A DNA stretch of 64,000 bases from Paenibacillus azoreducens (GTDB lineage Bacteria; Bacillota; Bacilli; Paenibacillales; Paenibacillaceae), in contig NZ_AP025343.1 of assembly GCF_021654775.1 (NCBI RefSeq), forward strand, positions 1,116,001-1,180,000. The letters run 5' to 3'. Below are positions 14,218 to 23,360 of this stretch, piece by piece. The first letter of the stretch is position 1. Every line of letters begins with the position of its first letter. The notes below the pieces were generated by a model. The model was not told the DNA's origin and did no database searches. It saw only the letters and a list, made by a program, of their open reading frames with translations. The translations under genes and the position numbers were made by a program.

Positions 14218-17069
14218 TCCGTTATTTTTTTTGATACTACTTTAATTGAATCGATAATGAAGCCATCAGCATCTATTTTATAGCTATAAAATTCAACCCA
14301 TGATCCTTTAACTTTAACTCCAGCCTGCTTAAGTAGTTGCGGATAATTCATTGCCTCTTCAGGTGTGGGGCGATAATGCCCAGATTCATTAGTTATCCTT
14401 CTCACTTCTCCTTGTCCATTTATTTTTAGTTGTCCTGCTGCAAGAACTTCGTCTTTATTCCCTAAAGTATGATGTCTTTTTCCGATAACAAGCTTTCCAT
14501 TTTTATCAATAACGAAGTCAACCTCTGTTCTACCATCAATTCCTTTTATTTTTCCATTCTCTAATTTATACGGTAATATTTTACCATCTTTTGGGAAGTC
14601 TTCATCAGGAAATTTGTTCTTAATTGTAGAACTACCATTTCCCGTCCCCTTACCACCCTTACCCGAATACTCCCCTGATTCTAACGCATCAATCTGCTTT
14701 TGTCTCTCAGGCGAAATATGCGGACCTGAACCTTTGGAATGCGGAGCATCAGGACCAAGATCATGAAAGCGATAGTGGCCTCCTTCGGTTGCAAGCAGGG
14801 GAGAGCGTTTCGTTATATGGATATTCATCTTTCGCGCTATACTTTGCAAGTAGCTGCTTAAGGATTCGAAATTGGTCGGGAGACGGAGGGCGTTCGTTTT
14901 GAATTTTCTATCTCCCGCCTTGGCGAGAGCAGAGTCAGCTTTGGCTGTGTCTCCGAATAGTCCAGGCGTTACGCTTTTTCCGCTGTTCCTTTCTTCAACT
15001 TCATTGAGCCCTTTAGATACAGAAGCTTCTGTCTTGCCCATCTTTTCTACGTTTCTAAATAATTTTGCGCCGCCTTTAACAACCGTATAAATGTCTACTC
15101 CACGCTCGACGGCTTTAACGCTGTCATATCCTGCATCGTAGCTCTCCTGTTTGGTATCGGTCAACGGGTTGGGGAGGAAATTGTTCATTTTTTTTACAAA
15201 AGGTTCTGTCAGGCCGTCCCAAGCGGTTCCGATGTCGTTTCCTACATCCGACCAGCTCTTTTTCCCTTGAAATGAATCGGCAATATAGTTGCCGGCCCAT
15301 TTCGCTCCATCCTTAATGCCTTCAAGTGTCTCATTCCGCTCCAGAAAACCTTTATCCACGACGTTACCCGGCATGACGAGAGGGGTCATTACCATGACGC
15401 CAATGTCCGCCGCATCAACAACCGTATTCCATACCCCTGTTACAAATTCTACACCCGCATCCCATTCTCCCTTTAGCGTAGAGCCAACATTCTCCAACAC
15501 GCGTCCCCCCACCACGTTTAGGGCTCCATTTTCAGCCACCTGCTTCTCAAAATCAGACAACAGCGGCTCAGGATAGTATTGGTGGAGGGAAGCTTTGAGC
15601 TGTATCTCAGAGCTAACGCTGTTGACTTCCTGTTCCAAATCCAGCGTATCGGTGGTCGTATTCAGGTGTAAACCGTTGGTTCCCCGCAGCAGGATGCTTT
15701 CCGCTGAAAGACTAAGGTTACCTGTAGCTTGAATCTGAACATTCTGGGTGCTGCTTAGAGTCACGCCATGATGGGCATTCAAGGAGATGTACAGCGATCC
15801 TTCCTGAGCGCTCATCGATAGTTCGGAGTTGCCCAAGGATATTTCTTTTCCCTGCGGATTTGCAAAAGATTTCACGCCAGGGTCGGCCGTTTTACGCTGG
15901 TGACGCTCTGCAGGGGACTCGGATGCAGCGCCTTGAGCGGCGTGAGATGAAGGGGCCGCAACAATAGATGGTTTTGTCCGCACCGATTGAATAACCATCG
16001 CATCGTCTTCGTCTGCACTTGGAAAATACAGCTTAACCTGTGCCCCTTTTTCCGGCATGAGATACCACACCTGATTGCCTTCGGCAGAATAAGGGAACCA
16101 CTGGGTATCCTTGGGATTCTGCTGATTGTCCATATCCAAATGCAACCGGACCTGATTCCGGCTGACCTCCATTATTTTTCCTTCAATAGAGGCACCAATG
16201 ATAGCTCGATTATAGCTTTTAGGGATCTTCAATCCTGAAGGCAACGCGCATTCATACGACCAGGTCATCAAGCCATGAATCAACTGGCCTTCACGTTTGG
16301 TGATGACATAAGTTTCGTGATTGCGTTCGACTTCATCTCCCAGTTGCAGGATGTGATCCCACTCGAAGGCATATCGGGTGTAATCCTGAGCGGTGGCCGA
16401 TTTCCAGCCATTTGCCTCCTGATCCAGATAGGGAGCGATCTTGCGCTGTAGCTTAAAAGGAACGTCTTTCAATTGGATATGCTGCCGTGCCTGCGGAATA
16501 CCAATCCAAATTTGTACATGGTGCGACAGGATATTAGGAACGAGCAGGGCACCTGCATGCGAAGCTAAACGTTTCAAAAAAGTCCAATCCGTCTCCTGAT
16601 ACTGCATGATAAATTGGCCTGTCGCTTTTTTCTCAAAAGCTTCATCGATCTTGTCCGAGCCTTTATAATCTGCCAGTACTGCATCCACGATTTCCACATA
16701 TTTTTGATGGATGTGCTGAAAGGAACGGTTTCTGAGCTGCGTATCCAGTTTAAAACTATGAGAAATGACGTCGAGTGTAACTACGGTCTCTTGATGCATG
16801 TGCTGTACATCTACGCAGTACAACTGCCCCATAAATAAGGGATGTTTCCGGTCCATGGCATCGGTATACCAAAGTTCGATCTTATCGTCGCTGCTTGCTT
16901 TAGTTATAATCTTGTTTGCCTGATCGGCATCCAAGCCGCCCGTGATCAACAGTCTGGCGTGTTCTCCCATCTCATGACTCATGTGTACATGCCGAAGACG
17001 CAGCTTGCCATAGGGCCATGTGATATGTAAGTGTTGATAGGTAAAGCGATCATTCGCTACGATGTTCAT
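14214..17069 (-). CDS. VgrG/gpD-like spike protein with C-terminal polymorphic toxin
   Basis: A 951-residue contractile-injection spike. Residues 1-285 form the gp27/gpD-like barrel region, about 288-365 an OB-like domain (GASIEGKIMEVSRNQVRLHL), 366-395 a Ser/Ala linker, and about 405-500 a repetitive beta spike (SLSAESILLRG). About 500-697 is a helical pre-toxin part. About 700-808 is the linker shared with every orphan cassette, and 809-951 is the toxin (RHHTLGNKDEVLAAGQLKI, then ESGHYRPTPEEA). Toxin activity is unknown. AAGGAGAG before the ATG at 17069 favours this start over 17114. It follows the PAAR-like gene by 25 bases and overlaps the immunity gene. It is the only cassette with a complete delivery protein. 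Confidence 0.85.
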   Translation of the reverse strand: MNIVANDRFTYQHLHITWPYGKLRLRHVHMSHEMGEHARLLITGGLDADQANKIITKASSDDKIELWYTDAMDRKHPLFMGQLYCVDVQHMHQETVVTLDVISHSFKLDTQLRNRSFQHIHQKYVEIVDAVLADYKGSDKIDEAFEKKATGQFIMQYQETDWTFLKRLASHAGALLVPNILSHHVQIWIGIPQARQHIQLKDVPFKLQRKIAPYLDQEANGWKSATAQDYTRYAFEWDHILQLGDEVERNHETYVITKREGQLIHGLMTWSYECALPSGLKIPKSYNRAIIGASIEGKIMEVSRNQVRLHLDMDNQQNPKDTQWFPYSAEGNQVWYLMPEKGAQVKLYFPSADEDDAMVIQSVRTKPSIVAAPSSHAAQGAASESPAERHQRKTADPGVKSFANPQGKEISLGNSELSMSAQEGSLYISLNAHHGVTLSSTQNVQIQATGNLSLSAESILLRGTNGLHLNTTTDTLDLEQEVNSVSSEIQLKASLHQYYPEPLLSDFEKQVAENGALNVVGGRVLENVGSTLKGEWDAGVEFVTGVWNTVVDAADIGVMVMTPLVMPGNVVDKGFLERNETLEGIKDGAKWAGNYIADSFQGKKSWSDVGNDIGTAWDGLTEPFVKKMNNFLPNPLTDTKQESYDAGYDSVKAVERGVDIYTVVKGGAKLFRNVEKMGKTEASVSKGLNEVEERNSGKSVTPGLFGDTAKADSALAKAGDRKFKTNALRLPTNFESLSSYLQSIARKMNIHITKRSPLLATEGGHYRFHDLGPDAPHSKGSGPHISPERQKQIDALESGEYSGKGGKGTGNGSSTIKNKFPDEDFPKDGKILPYKLENGKIKGIDGRTEVDFVIDKNGKLVIGKRHHTLGNKDEVLAAGQLKINGQGEVRRITNESGHYRPTPEEAMNYPQLLKQAGVKVKGSWVEFYSYKIDADGFIIDSIKVVSKKITE

Positions 17070-17094
17070 CCCTGACTCTCCTTGCTTGATAGAA

Positions 17095-17541
17095 TCAACC
17101 ATCCTGTCCATCATCTATAATGGAGATGAGGCCACCACTAGCACTGTCTCCACCAAAAAATGAGGTTACCGTTTCTCCTACACTTTGACAGCTGCACATT
17201 AAGGTTGAATTGCTGAGCAGGGCAGGGGCCCCCTCGATCAACACATCCTCTTTTCCGCCTGTCCACTTGGACCCAAACGCAATCTCCGGTTCACAGGGGA
17301 GACCCATCTTTAATTTGCATAGACCAAAAGCATAGATTTTGCTAATATTCGCTCCACAAATGGCATCGTCGATATTCAGCACAGGTTTATCTTTAATGTA
17401 GACACCGTGGCTGTACATTGCATTGAGTACTCCCGGGTTTGTGCCTTGACTGCACTCTAGCTTGGCTCCTCTCACTACATAAGAGTGCTCACCACTCAAT
17501 GCCCCTTGGGCCAGGGCCTTCAAAAGTATAGGTAAAAACAT
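17095..17541 (-). CDS. DUF4280 PAAR-like spike-tip protein
   Basis: A 148-residue protein with the DUF4280 features: SYVVRGAKLECSQGTNPGVL, NIDDAICGANISKIYAFGLC, LPCEPEI and STLMCSCQSVG. DUF4280 is regarded as a PAAR-like cap on the tip of VgrG-type spikes in eCIS and T6SS-like systems. The paired cysteines may bind metal. AAGGAGGTACTTCT precedes the ATG at 17541. The position directly before the toxin-bearing VgrG supports a tip role for that VgrG. Confidence 0.85.
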   Translation of the reverse strand: MFLPILLKALAQGALSGEHSYVVRGAKLECSQGTNPGVLNAMYSHGVYIKDKPVLNIDDAICGANISKIYAFGLCKLKMGLPCEPEIAFGSKWTGGKEDVLIEGAPALLSNSTLMCSCQSVGETVTSFFGGDSASGGLISIIDDGQDG

Positions 17542-17572
17542 AGAAGTACCTCCTTGGATAAAGGGTATACAT

Positions 17573-18202
17573 TCAGGAAAGCTCCGACCATGTCGCCGTG
17601 AGCAGCATGGCATAGGTTAAGGGAACCCATAGGGGAGCATTCTCCAGCTTAAATTGACAACTCCCGATCAAAGCATTGCCATGCCAGGAACGCGCAAAGG
17701 CAATCTGATAATAAGGGGAGGGGGAAGCTAGAAAAATAGATTCATAGCAACTGATGATAGCGTCTTGAACATGAAGGGCTTTTTGTTCAACCAGCTTCAT
17801 CGCAGGTTGTACCCGACTTGTTTGCTCGATTATCTGTTGTTGATAGAGTTCCACCTGCTCAGGGGCCAGTTGTTGCCCGCTCTGGTGAAGCCCGAACAGG
17901 ATTCCGGCTCGCTTATCCTTAGCGACGAAGCTTTTCGACGGATCTGTAGGTCGTCCAGCACGTACTTCTGGAATGAGCGAATCCGGGAGAGACATCGTGA
18001 GCTGATGATCGAAGAGGGGAAGGGTCTGAAACTGAATATCCTGTTCATCTGGCAGCACTAATGATCCGTTCGACATTCCCTTAATCGCTTCTTCAATGGA
18101 TACCAGCATCCAGTCTTCATCGTTCTCTGCTACGTCTAGTTGTTCTTTCAATATTTGTTGATGATGCAGCTTCAAGAAAAATTCATCCCAATGCTCCGTC
18201 AA
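17573..18202 (-). CDS. Uncharacterised spike-operon protein
   Basis: A 209-residue soluble protein of a family I do not recognise. It contains acidic N-terminal helices (EQLDVAENDEDWMLVSIEEA), a proline-rich middle and a C-terminal part (YYQIAFARSWHGNALIGSCQ) that ends in a hydrophobic stretch. It lies between the 170-residue protein and the PAAR-like protein, 13 and 31 bases away, so it is in the same operon. It may be a loading or adaptor protein for the spike (inference only). Confidence 0.5.
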   Translation of the reverse strand: MTEHWDEFFLKLHHQQILKEQLDVAENDEDWMLVSIEEAIKGMSNGSLVLPDEQDIQFQTLPLFDHQLTMSLPDSLIPEVRAGRPTDPSKSFVAKDKRAGILFGLHQSGQQLAPEQVELYQQQIIEQTSRVQPAMKLVEQKALHVQDAIISCYESIFLASPSPYYQIAFARSWHGNALIGSCQFKLENAPLWVPLTYAMLLTATWSELS

Positions 18203-18215
18203 GGCCTTAGCCTCC

Positions 18216-18728
18216 TTACAAGATTTCTAGCTTCTGTAGTTGAAAACCACTCAAACTTCGCCGCAGTAGGCTTTCAGCAGCCTCCAAGCTAACGATGAAA
18301 TAAGGTTCTCTCACGCCCGACAAACGAAAAAAATGGTGTTCTTTTAATTTTTGGCTATCCAGTACAAGATGTTTTAGTGTTTGATCATGCGCATAAAATT
18401 CGGTTTGCTCCGAAATACCATCGACGGATGGAACGGATGGAATCCAATATAGCTCCTGACGGCTAAGTTCCCTGTTCACGAGATACACCTGTTTAAAACG
18501 GGCTTGGGTATTATATAGTTCTATAATTCGTTTCATAGGATCGGAAAGAAGCGGTTGTGATGTGGACAAAGGAAGCCAGTCCGTAAACTCGGCATCTGCC
18601 GTTGCATGAACATCCAACACCTGTGCTGGAAGCATGCGAACAAATGGCGTTTTGAAAAAACTCATATTTGCAGGTTTGATATGGCGGGAAATCCTTTTAT
18701 CATCGAGCACACTATAATAGTGGCGCAT
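18216..18728 (-). CDS. Imm11/DUF1629-like spike-operon protein
   Basis: A 170-residue protein. The ending FRLSGVREPYFIVSLEAAESLLRR (shown here as SGVREPYFIVSLEAAESLLR) and then GFQLQKLEIL resembles the C-terminal part of the Imm11/DUF1629 proteins found beside VgrG and Rhs effectors, where the conserved element is a strand, V-S-x-x-x-A-E and a closing strand. The rest is not diagnostic. It is spaced 12 bases from the pentapeptide gene and 13 from the next gene. It may be an immunity or an effector-adaptor protein. Confidence 0.5.
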   Translation of the reverse strand: MRHYYSVLDDKRISRHIKPANMSFFKTPFVRMLPAQVLDVHATADAEFTDWLPLSTSQPLLSDPMKRIIELYNTQARFKQVYLVNRELSRQELYWIPSVPSVDGISEQTEFYAHDQTLKHLVLDSQKLKEHHFFRLSGVREPYFIVSLEAAESLLRRSLSGFQLQKLEIL

Positions 18729-18740
18729 ATAGACTCCTCC

Positions 18741-19844
18741 TTACTCCGTCCATACGATGGATTCACGCTGTGAATCACTAAGCTTCCAGTGCTGCTGGTA
18801 TATTCTCGGGACACGGGTCCCTTGCATGGAGGCTCCCTCAAAATATGCATGTTCAAAGGAATGCACATTCGTAAAATCGGCCTCGTCCAGATTGGCATGT
18901 TCAAAACGTATCCCGCAAAGGCCGGGAGTTCGCAGTCCATTTTCTCGATCCACTCGCCCGCTAGCCTCGCTAAAGTTCACGCCTTTTAGATGACAGTATC
19001 TAAAGTCCGTATCAGATAGCAGGCAGCCTTGGAAGCTTCCTCCTTCTACATTGGCTTGCTGCCAGCGGGTCCCTAGCAGTATACAGGTATGAAACTGGCT
19101 TCCCCGCAGGTCACTGTAGCTGAAATCGTTATAGCGCAAATCCTTTTGGAACTGATGAAGATGAGGGAGGGAGAGCGACTTCAAGTTTTCGTAAACATAA
19201 GGTTCTTCTTCGCTGGATTGCATTAATTGTTCAAATACTTCATCTGCACGGAGCGGTTCCTGATCCCAGACATAAAGATTTTCACTAATATCTCTGTACT
19301 CACCCGTCCGAATGAGCAGTCGTTCAGCTTTATGGATGGCCTGATATTCAGGCGATTGAACGGATTCAGCTATAGCCAGACGTACAAGAGAATCCACAAA
19401 TGAGTGAAAAAAGGGTGCGGATTCTAATATCAGCCGTTCAACATCCGCAGAATTTATCGCCCCCATGTATATTTTTCGCTGCTGCTCCAAGTTTTCCAAC
19501 ATGGCACTCATCGGTGCATAGGCCCATGAAGCGTCATAGGTTAACTTGCAATCGGAATCATCTTCGTACCATTCGGCAGAATAAGCTTCGACCATATACA
19601 GGTAGGATTGCTCCAGCATCTGAGTGCGCAGGAACGAGTAGTGAATATATCCAATCGGTTCTTTTAGGCCCTGTTGCTGCATGCTCAGAATGTATGCACA
19701 CAAATCCCTGAACGATTGTTTGAAGTCGGAGATCAGCCCAGCTTGGCAGCGGTGGAACTTGGCTTCCAGTTTGTCCAACTCAGATTCTAACAAAGGTGTA
19801 AAATGATGTTCTTTAAAATGGTGTAATGCCGCTTGTTTATCCAT
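18741..19844 (-). CDS. Pentapeptide-repeat protein of the spike operon
   Basis: A 367-residue protein. The N-terminal 215 residues are helical and not recognised. Residues about 220-355 are pentapeptide repeats of the A/S-x-L/F-x type (FSYSDLRGSQFHTCILLGTR, then DTDFRYCHLKGVNFSEASG and ANLDEADFTNVHSFEHAYF), which fold as a right-handed quadrilateral helix. Pentapeptide proteins often accompany VgrG proteins as putative adaptors (with DUF2169-type partners). It starts 20 bases after the first VgrG ends, in one operon. Confidence 0.75.
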   Translation of the reverse strand: MDKQAALHHFKEHHFTPLLESELDKLEAKFHRCQAGLISDFKQSFRDLCAYILSMQQQGLKEPIGYIHYSFLRTQMLEQSYLYMVEAYSAEWYEDDSDCKLTYDASWAYAPMSAMLENLEQQRKIYMGAINSADVERLILESAPFFHSFVDSLVRLAIAESVQSPEYQAIHKAERLLIRTGEYRDISENLYVWDQEPLRADEVFEQLMQSSEEEPYVYENLKSLSLPHLHQFQKDLRYNDFSYSDLRGSQFHTCILLGTRWQQANVEGGSFQGCLLSDTDFRYCHLKGVNFSEASGRVDRENGLRTPGLCGIRFEHANLDEADFTNVHSFEHAYFEGASMQGTRVPRIYQQHWKLSDSQRESIVWTE

Positions 19845-19864
19845 TCTGATCGGGCTACCTTTCG

Positions 19865-21430
19865 TTAGTTCATCTTAATTTCCGTGCCGGAAAAGGTGGT
19901 TTTGTCATCCAGCGTAATGCTGTTTCCTTTACCGGATAGCTCAATTTTCCCGGCGGAAAGCTGGATATTGCCTGAGCTCATGACGATATCGGAGGCTGCG
20001 TTAATGCTCACATTTTTTCCGCTTACAATATCAATGCCGGTTTTATCGTTAATGACAATGGACATGCCATTGCCCGAGATGACGATTTGATCCGGGGCGA
20101 GCATGATTTCTTTGCCGTATTTGGTTCGAAGCGTCTTAATGGCAGGGTCCGCCATTCGGTCAGGCGCAGGGGCTGCTGCAGACAATGCCGATGAAGACTT
20201 TGAACCGGCAGGCGAAGCAGAAGCAGCCGCATGTCCGGAATGGGAAGCAGAAGCAGCGACCGTATGTCCAGAGGCGGAAGCAGAGGCAGTCGCATGTCTG
20301 GAAGTGGAAGAAGATTTCCCCTCGGAATGCTGCTGTTCTCTTTTAACCGAACTGATCGCGTATCCTTCTTCTTCCTTATAGCTTGGGAAATAGATACGAA
20401 TGCTGTCCCCGATCTCAGGCATACAATACCAGCCCGTGTTATCCGCAGATGCATAAATGGTAGAGTAGGGAAACCAGTAATCCGTATTCGGATCTTGCTG
20501 CTCGTCCATATCGAGCCCAGCACGGACTTTGTCCCGATGCACGCTCAGTACCTTGCCATGAATGGAAGCGCCAATAATGGAGCGATTATAGTCTTTAATA
20601 GGACGCAGTCCGCTTCGTGGTGACAGCTTTGCAGTATGGGTTAGCACCCCGTCTTTCATCTCTGTTAGCACTTCAGCTACGATCAGCTTATGACCATGAA
20701 AGGTCACTTCATAGCCAGGCTCCAGCAGTTTCTCCGTCTCAACCTCATATTGAATAAAATCAGCATCGCGCACGCCGGGTATATGATTTTCTGAGGCGGT
20801 TTGATAATCCGCGACCCGTTTTTTGACCTTATAATTGGTGGATTGTATTTCCCCCTTGCTGAGTCCCATGGGCAGGCCAAAATAAAACTTCGGTACGCCA
20901 TAACCCACGGCGGGAATGAGTGGAGAGTAAAAGTGGGAAGCCATGCGTTTCAGGAATTGCCAGTCGGTTTCATCGTATTGCATGACAAAGGTGCCGATAG
21001 GTTTCTTGTTGGAAACGACATCCATGGCTTCAGCTTTGGAGTAGCCTGATACAATTTTTTCGATCAGATCCGTATAGGTGAGCTTGGGGTTCTGGAAAGA
21101 GCGCTGATGCCGCTTAATATCTAACTCATAGGTATGAGATATGGCTTCAACGGTCAAGTAATGAACGCCGTGAACAACTTTCTCCTCCACATCCAAGGCA
21201 ATGCCTCGAAAAAGGGGCTGTCGATTGCCATTTTGATCAGTGACAAAAGCTTTGACCTGGGTTTCTTCATCCGAAGCACGTACATACAACTCGCGCTTTT
21301 TGTCTGAGATGATGCCTGTACAGATCATTCGGGCATGATCATTGACTGTTTTTAAGATTTTAAATTCATGAAGGCGGACGAATTCATAAGGCATGATTTC
21401 GATATGACCATAAGTCACGAAGGTTTCCAT
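19865..21430 (-). CDS. VgrG/gpD-like spike protein without toxin
   Basis: A 521-residue contractile-injection spike. The plan is gp27-like region 1-275, OB-like domain about 280-357 (GASIHGKVLSVHRDKVRAGL), Ser/Ala/His low-complexity linker about 360-430, and a beta-helix spike 440-521 (SGNGMSIVINDKTGID, then SSGNIQLSAGKIELSG). It ends at the spike with no added domain. It is clearly a paralogue of the 951-residue protein (DETDWQFLKRMASH against ETDWTFLKRLASH). AGGAGGTACCT precedes the ATG. It is the first gene of the minus-strand spike operon. Confidence 0.85.
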   Translation of the reverse strand: METFVTYGHIEIMPYEFVRLHEFKILKTVNDHARMICTGIISDKKRELYVRASDEETQVKAFVTDQNGNRQPLFRGIALDVEEKVVHGVHYLTVEAISHTYELDIKRHQRSFQNPKLTYTDLIEKIVSGYSKAEAMDVVSNKKPIGTFVMQYDETDWQFLKRMASHFYSPLIPAVGYGVPKFYFGLPMGLSKGEIQSTNYKVKKRVADYQTASENHIPGVRDADFIQYEVETEKLLEPGYEVTFHGHKLIVAEVLTEMKDGVLTHTAKLSPRSGLRPIKDYNRSIIGASIHGKVLSVHRDKVRAGLDMDEQQDPNTDYWFPYSTIYASADNTGWYCMPEIGDSIRIYFPSYKEEEGYAISSVKREQQHSEGKSSSTSRHATASASASGHTVAASASHSGHAAASASPAGSKSSSALSAAAPAPDRMADPAIKTLRTKYGKEIMLAPDQIVISGNGMSIVINDKTGIDIVSGKNVSINAASDIVMSSGNIQLSAGKIELSGKGNSITLDDKTTFSGTEIKMN

Positions 21431-21733
21431 AGGTACCTCCTTATGTAGTTGTTATAAGAAAAGCGGCATTTTGAAATTCCAAGACAGTTATTGTCTTTTG
21501 TGTATTTATCGGTTAAAAGATAGAGCTAGTTTACAGAATAGACCATTTTTTGGTGTATTTACTATGCTTATTTCTGGGGATGAGGCGTGCAGAAAGGTAC
21601 TTAAAGACAAACCAGAGGATTGTTAAGAAATTATGGTCCATTGCAAACAGTTGAAAAAAGTAATATTCTTTACTTATTTATCTGGACTGATCGGTTCAGA
21701 AATGGTATATTTCTATTACGGGAGGTGTTACTC
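21431..21733. other. Divergent intergenic region
   Basis: The promoters of the spike operon (minus) and the TetR gene (plus) must lie here. The DNA is AT-rich. No convincing operator is seen. Confidence 0.4.
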
Positions 21734-22309
21734 ATCGCTAGGACAAAAGAGTTTAACGAGGATCAAGCGCTGCACCAAGCAATGCTGTTATTTTGGAAAA
21801 AGGGTTATGAGGCAACAAGCATTCCGGACTTGCTGCAAGTTATGGGCATTAGCCGATCCAGTCTTTACGACACTTTTTCCGACAAGCAAGCGTTGTACAT
21901 TGCTGCACTGGAACACTACAGAAAGGTTAACTATGATAAACAGGTCATTCTTGAACGGGCATCAAACGTTAGAGAAGGAATTCGACAATTTTTTGAGCAA
22001 CATATTGCTTCAGCGTACGATACCAGCCTGCCGGGTGGGTGTTTTGTAACGAACGCAGCTACAACGCTAGAGTCGCCAGATGAAAAAATAAATGAATTGA
22101 TAAAGACCAGTTTTTTGAATTTAGAACAGGCTTTTTGCGAGCTATTGGAAAAAGGCCAACAATCAGGCGAAATTGATAAAAATACAGATATCCAAGCGTT
22201 GTCTTACTTATTGCTGAATTTACATCAAAGCATAAATGTCATGGCGAAAATAGGTCAAGATCAGCAACGCGCAATGAACATGATAAATTTTGTAATTGCA
22301 GGAATGTAA
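21734..22309 (+). CDS. TetR/AcrR-family regulator, apparent ATC start
   Basis: A 191-residue repressor. The helix-turn-helix is RTKEFNEDQALHQAMLLFW, then GYEATSIPDLLQVMGISRSS and LYDTFSDKQALY. The usual family start would be MARTKEF. Here the codon at that place is ATC (21734-21736), eight bases after GGAGG. In-frame alternatives are GTG at 21725, which overlaps that site, or ATG at 21620, which adds 38 unrelated residues. A perfect palindrome (22323-22346) after the gene is a good operator for it and suggests control of the downstream LLM gene. Confidence 0.75.
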   Translation: MARTKEFNEDQALHQAMLLFWKKGYEATSIPDLLQVMGISRSSLYDTFSDKQALYIAALEHYRKVNYDKQVILERASNVREGIRQFFEQHIASAYDTSLPGGCFVTNAATTLESPDEKINELIKTSFLNLEQAFCELLEKGQQSGEIDKNTDIQALSYLLLNLHQSINVMAKIGQDQQRAMNMINFVIAGM

Positions 22310-22322
22310 TTTTTTTTTGACT

Positions 22323-22346
22323 ATATTGGAACGATTATTCCAATAT
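22323..22346. promoter_or_regulatory. Palindromic operator, likely for the TetR regulator
   Basis: Arms ATATTGGAA and TTCCAATAT are separated by CGATTA. A partial second copy (ATATTGGAA, then TTCCGTTAT) lies at 22414-22437 inside a repeat of the run of T that precedes both. Confidence 0.65.
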
Positions 22347-22442
22347 CATGAATGATCATAATATGGCGATGAGGTTCATGAAAGGATCTGAAGGAATATA
22401 ATTTTTTTTGGTTATATTGGAACGATTGTTCCGTTATTATCG

Positions 22443-23288
22443 CTAACCAAACGGATTCGCCTGACTAGTGCCGTGACGGTCCTTTCATCTGCTGATCCTG
22501 TACGTGTGTTTCAGGATTTTGCTGCGCTTGATGGCATCTCCAATGGACGTGCCGAAATTATAGCTGGGAGGGGTTCCTTTATTGAATCCTTTCCGTTGTT
22601 TGGTTATGACTTACATGACTATGAGGAGTTATTTAATGAAAATATTGAACTGCTTCTGAAAATAAGGGAATCCGAGAAAGTAACGTGGAAGGGAGGCCAT
22701 CGGCCGGCGATTCATAATCTGGGTGTGTACCCGCGGCCCGTTCAGGACTCTTTACCCGTATGGATTGGCAGCGGAGGTACCCAAGAGTCCGCCGTGCGTG
22801 CAGGCCTTCTGGGCCTGCCATTGATCCTGGCGATCATTGGCGGAAGCCCAATGAATTTTGCGCCGATTGTTCAGCTGTACAAAAAGGCTGCAGCCCACGC
22901 CGGACATGATGTATCGCGGCTTCAGGTAGGATCTCATTCGATCGGATTCGTCGCGGAAGATACGGAACGGGCGGCAGAAATATTTTTCCCGTCTACCCAG
23001 TACGGCATGAATAAGCTCGGCAAAGAGCGGGGGTGGGCGTATTACGACCGTTCCAGCTATGATGCCGCTAGGCACTTTGAAGGCGCATTGTATGTTGGCG
23101 ATCCGGAAACCGTTGCCCGGAAGATCATTCATCTACGAAAGCATGTAGGTATTACACGCTTTATGATGTATGTTCCATTAAGCACGATGCCGCATGAGCT
23201 GGTCATGCGGGCTATAGAACTGCTCGGAACGGAGGTTGCGCCACGGGTACGAGAAGAAATTGCCAAGTGGGAAGCTGAGACGAAATAA
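22443..23288 (+). pseudogene. LLM-class flavin-dependent oxidoreductase, N-terminus missing
   Basis: The frame encodes LTKRIRLTSAVTVLSSADP, then FQDFAALDGISNGRAEIIAG and VWIGSGGTQESAVRAGLLGL. This is a bacterial luciferase-like monooxygenase from about residue 75 of the usual 340 onward. Family members use FMNH2/F420 to oxidise small molecules. The first 70 or so residues, with beta strand 1 and part of the flavin pocket, are absent. In their place is a second copy of the upstream T-run/operator sequence. A GTG at 22473 could start a short product with no ribosome site. It is probably inactive. Confidence 0.75.
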
Positions 23289-23360
23289 GGATGATCCAAT
23301 CAATCATCACCCGAGAAAACGGTGAACGAACGAATTCATTATTTTATTGGAGGGAATTTC

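Noticed and set aside
14214..21430. Calling the VgrG/PAAR operon a type VI secretion system
   Set aside because: T6SS needs an outer membrane and Tss genes, which are absent. The organism looks Gram-positive, so an eCIS or phage-tail-like machine is more fitting.
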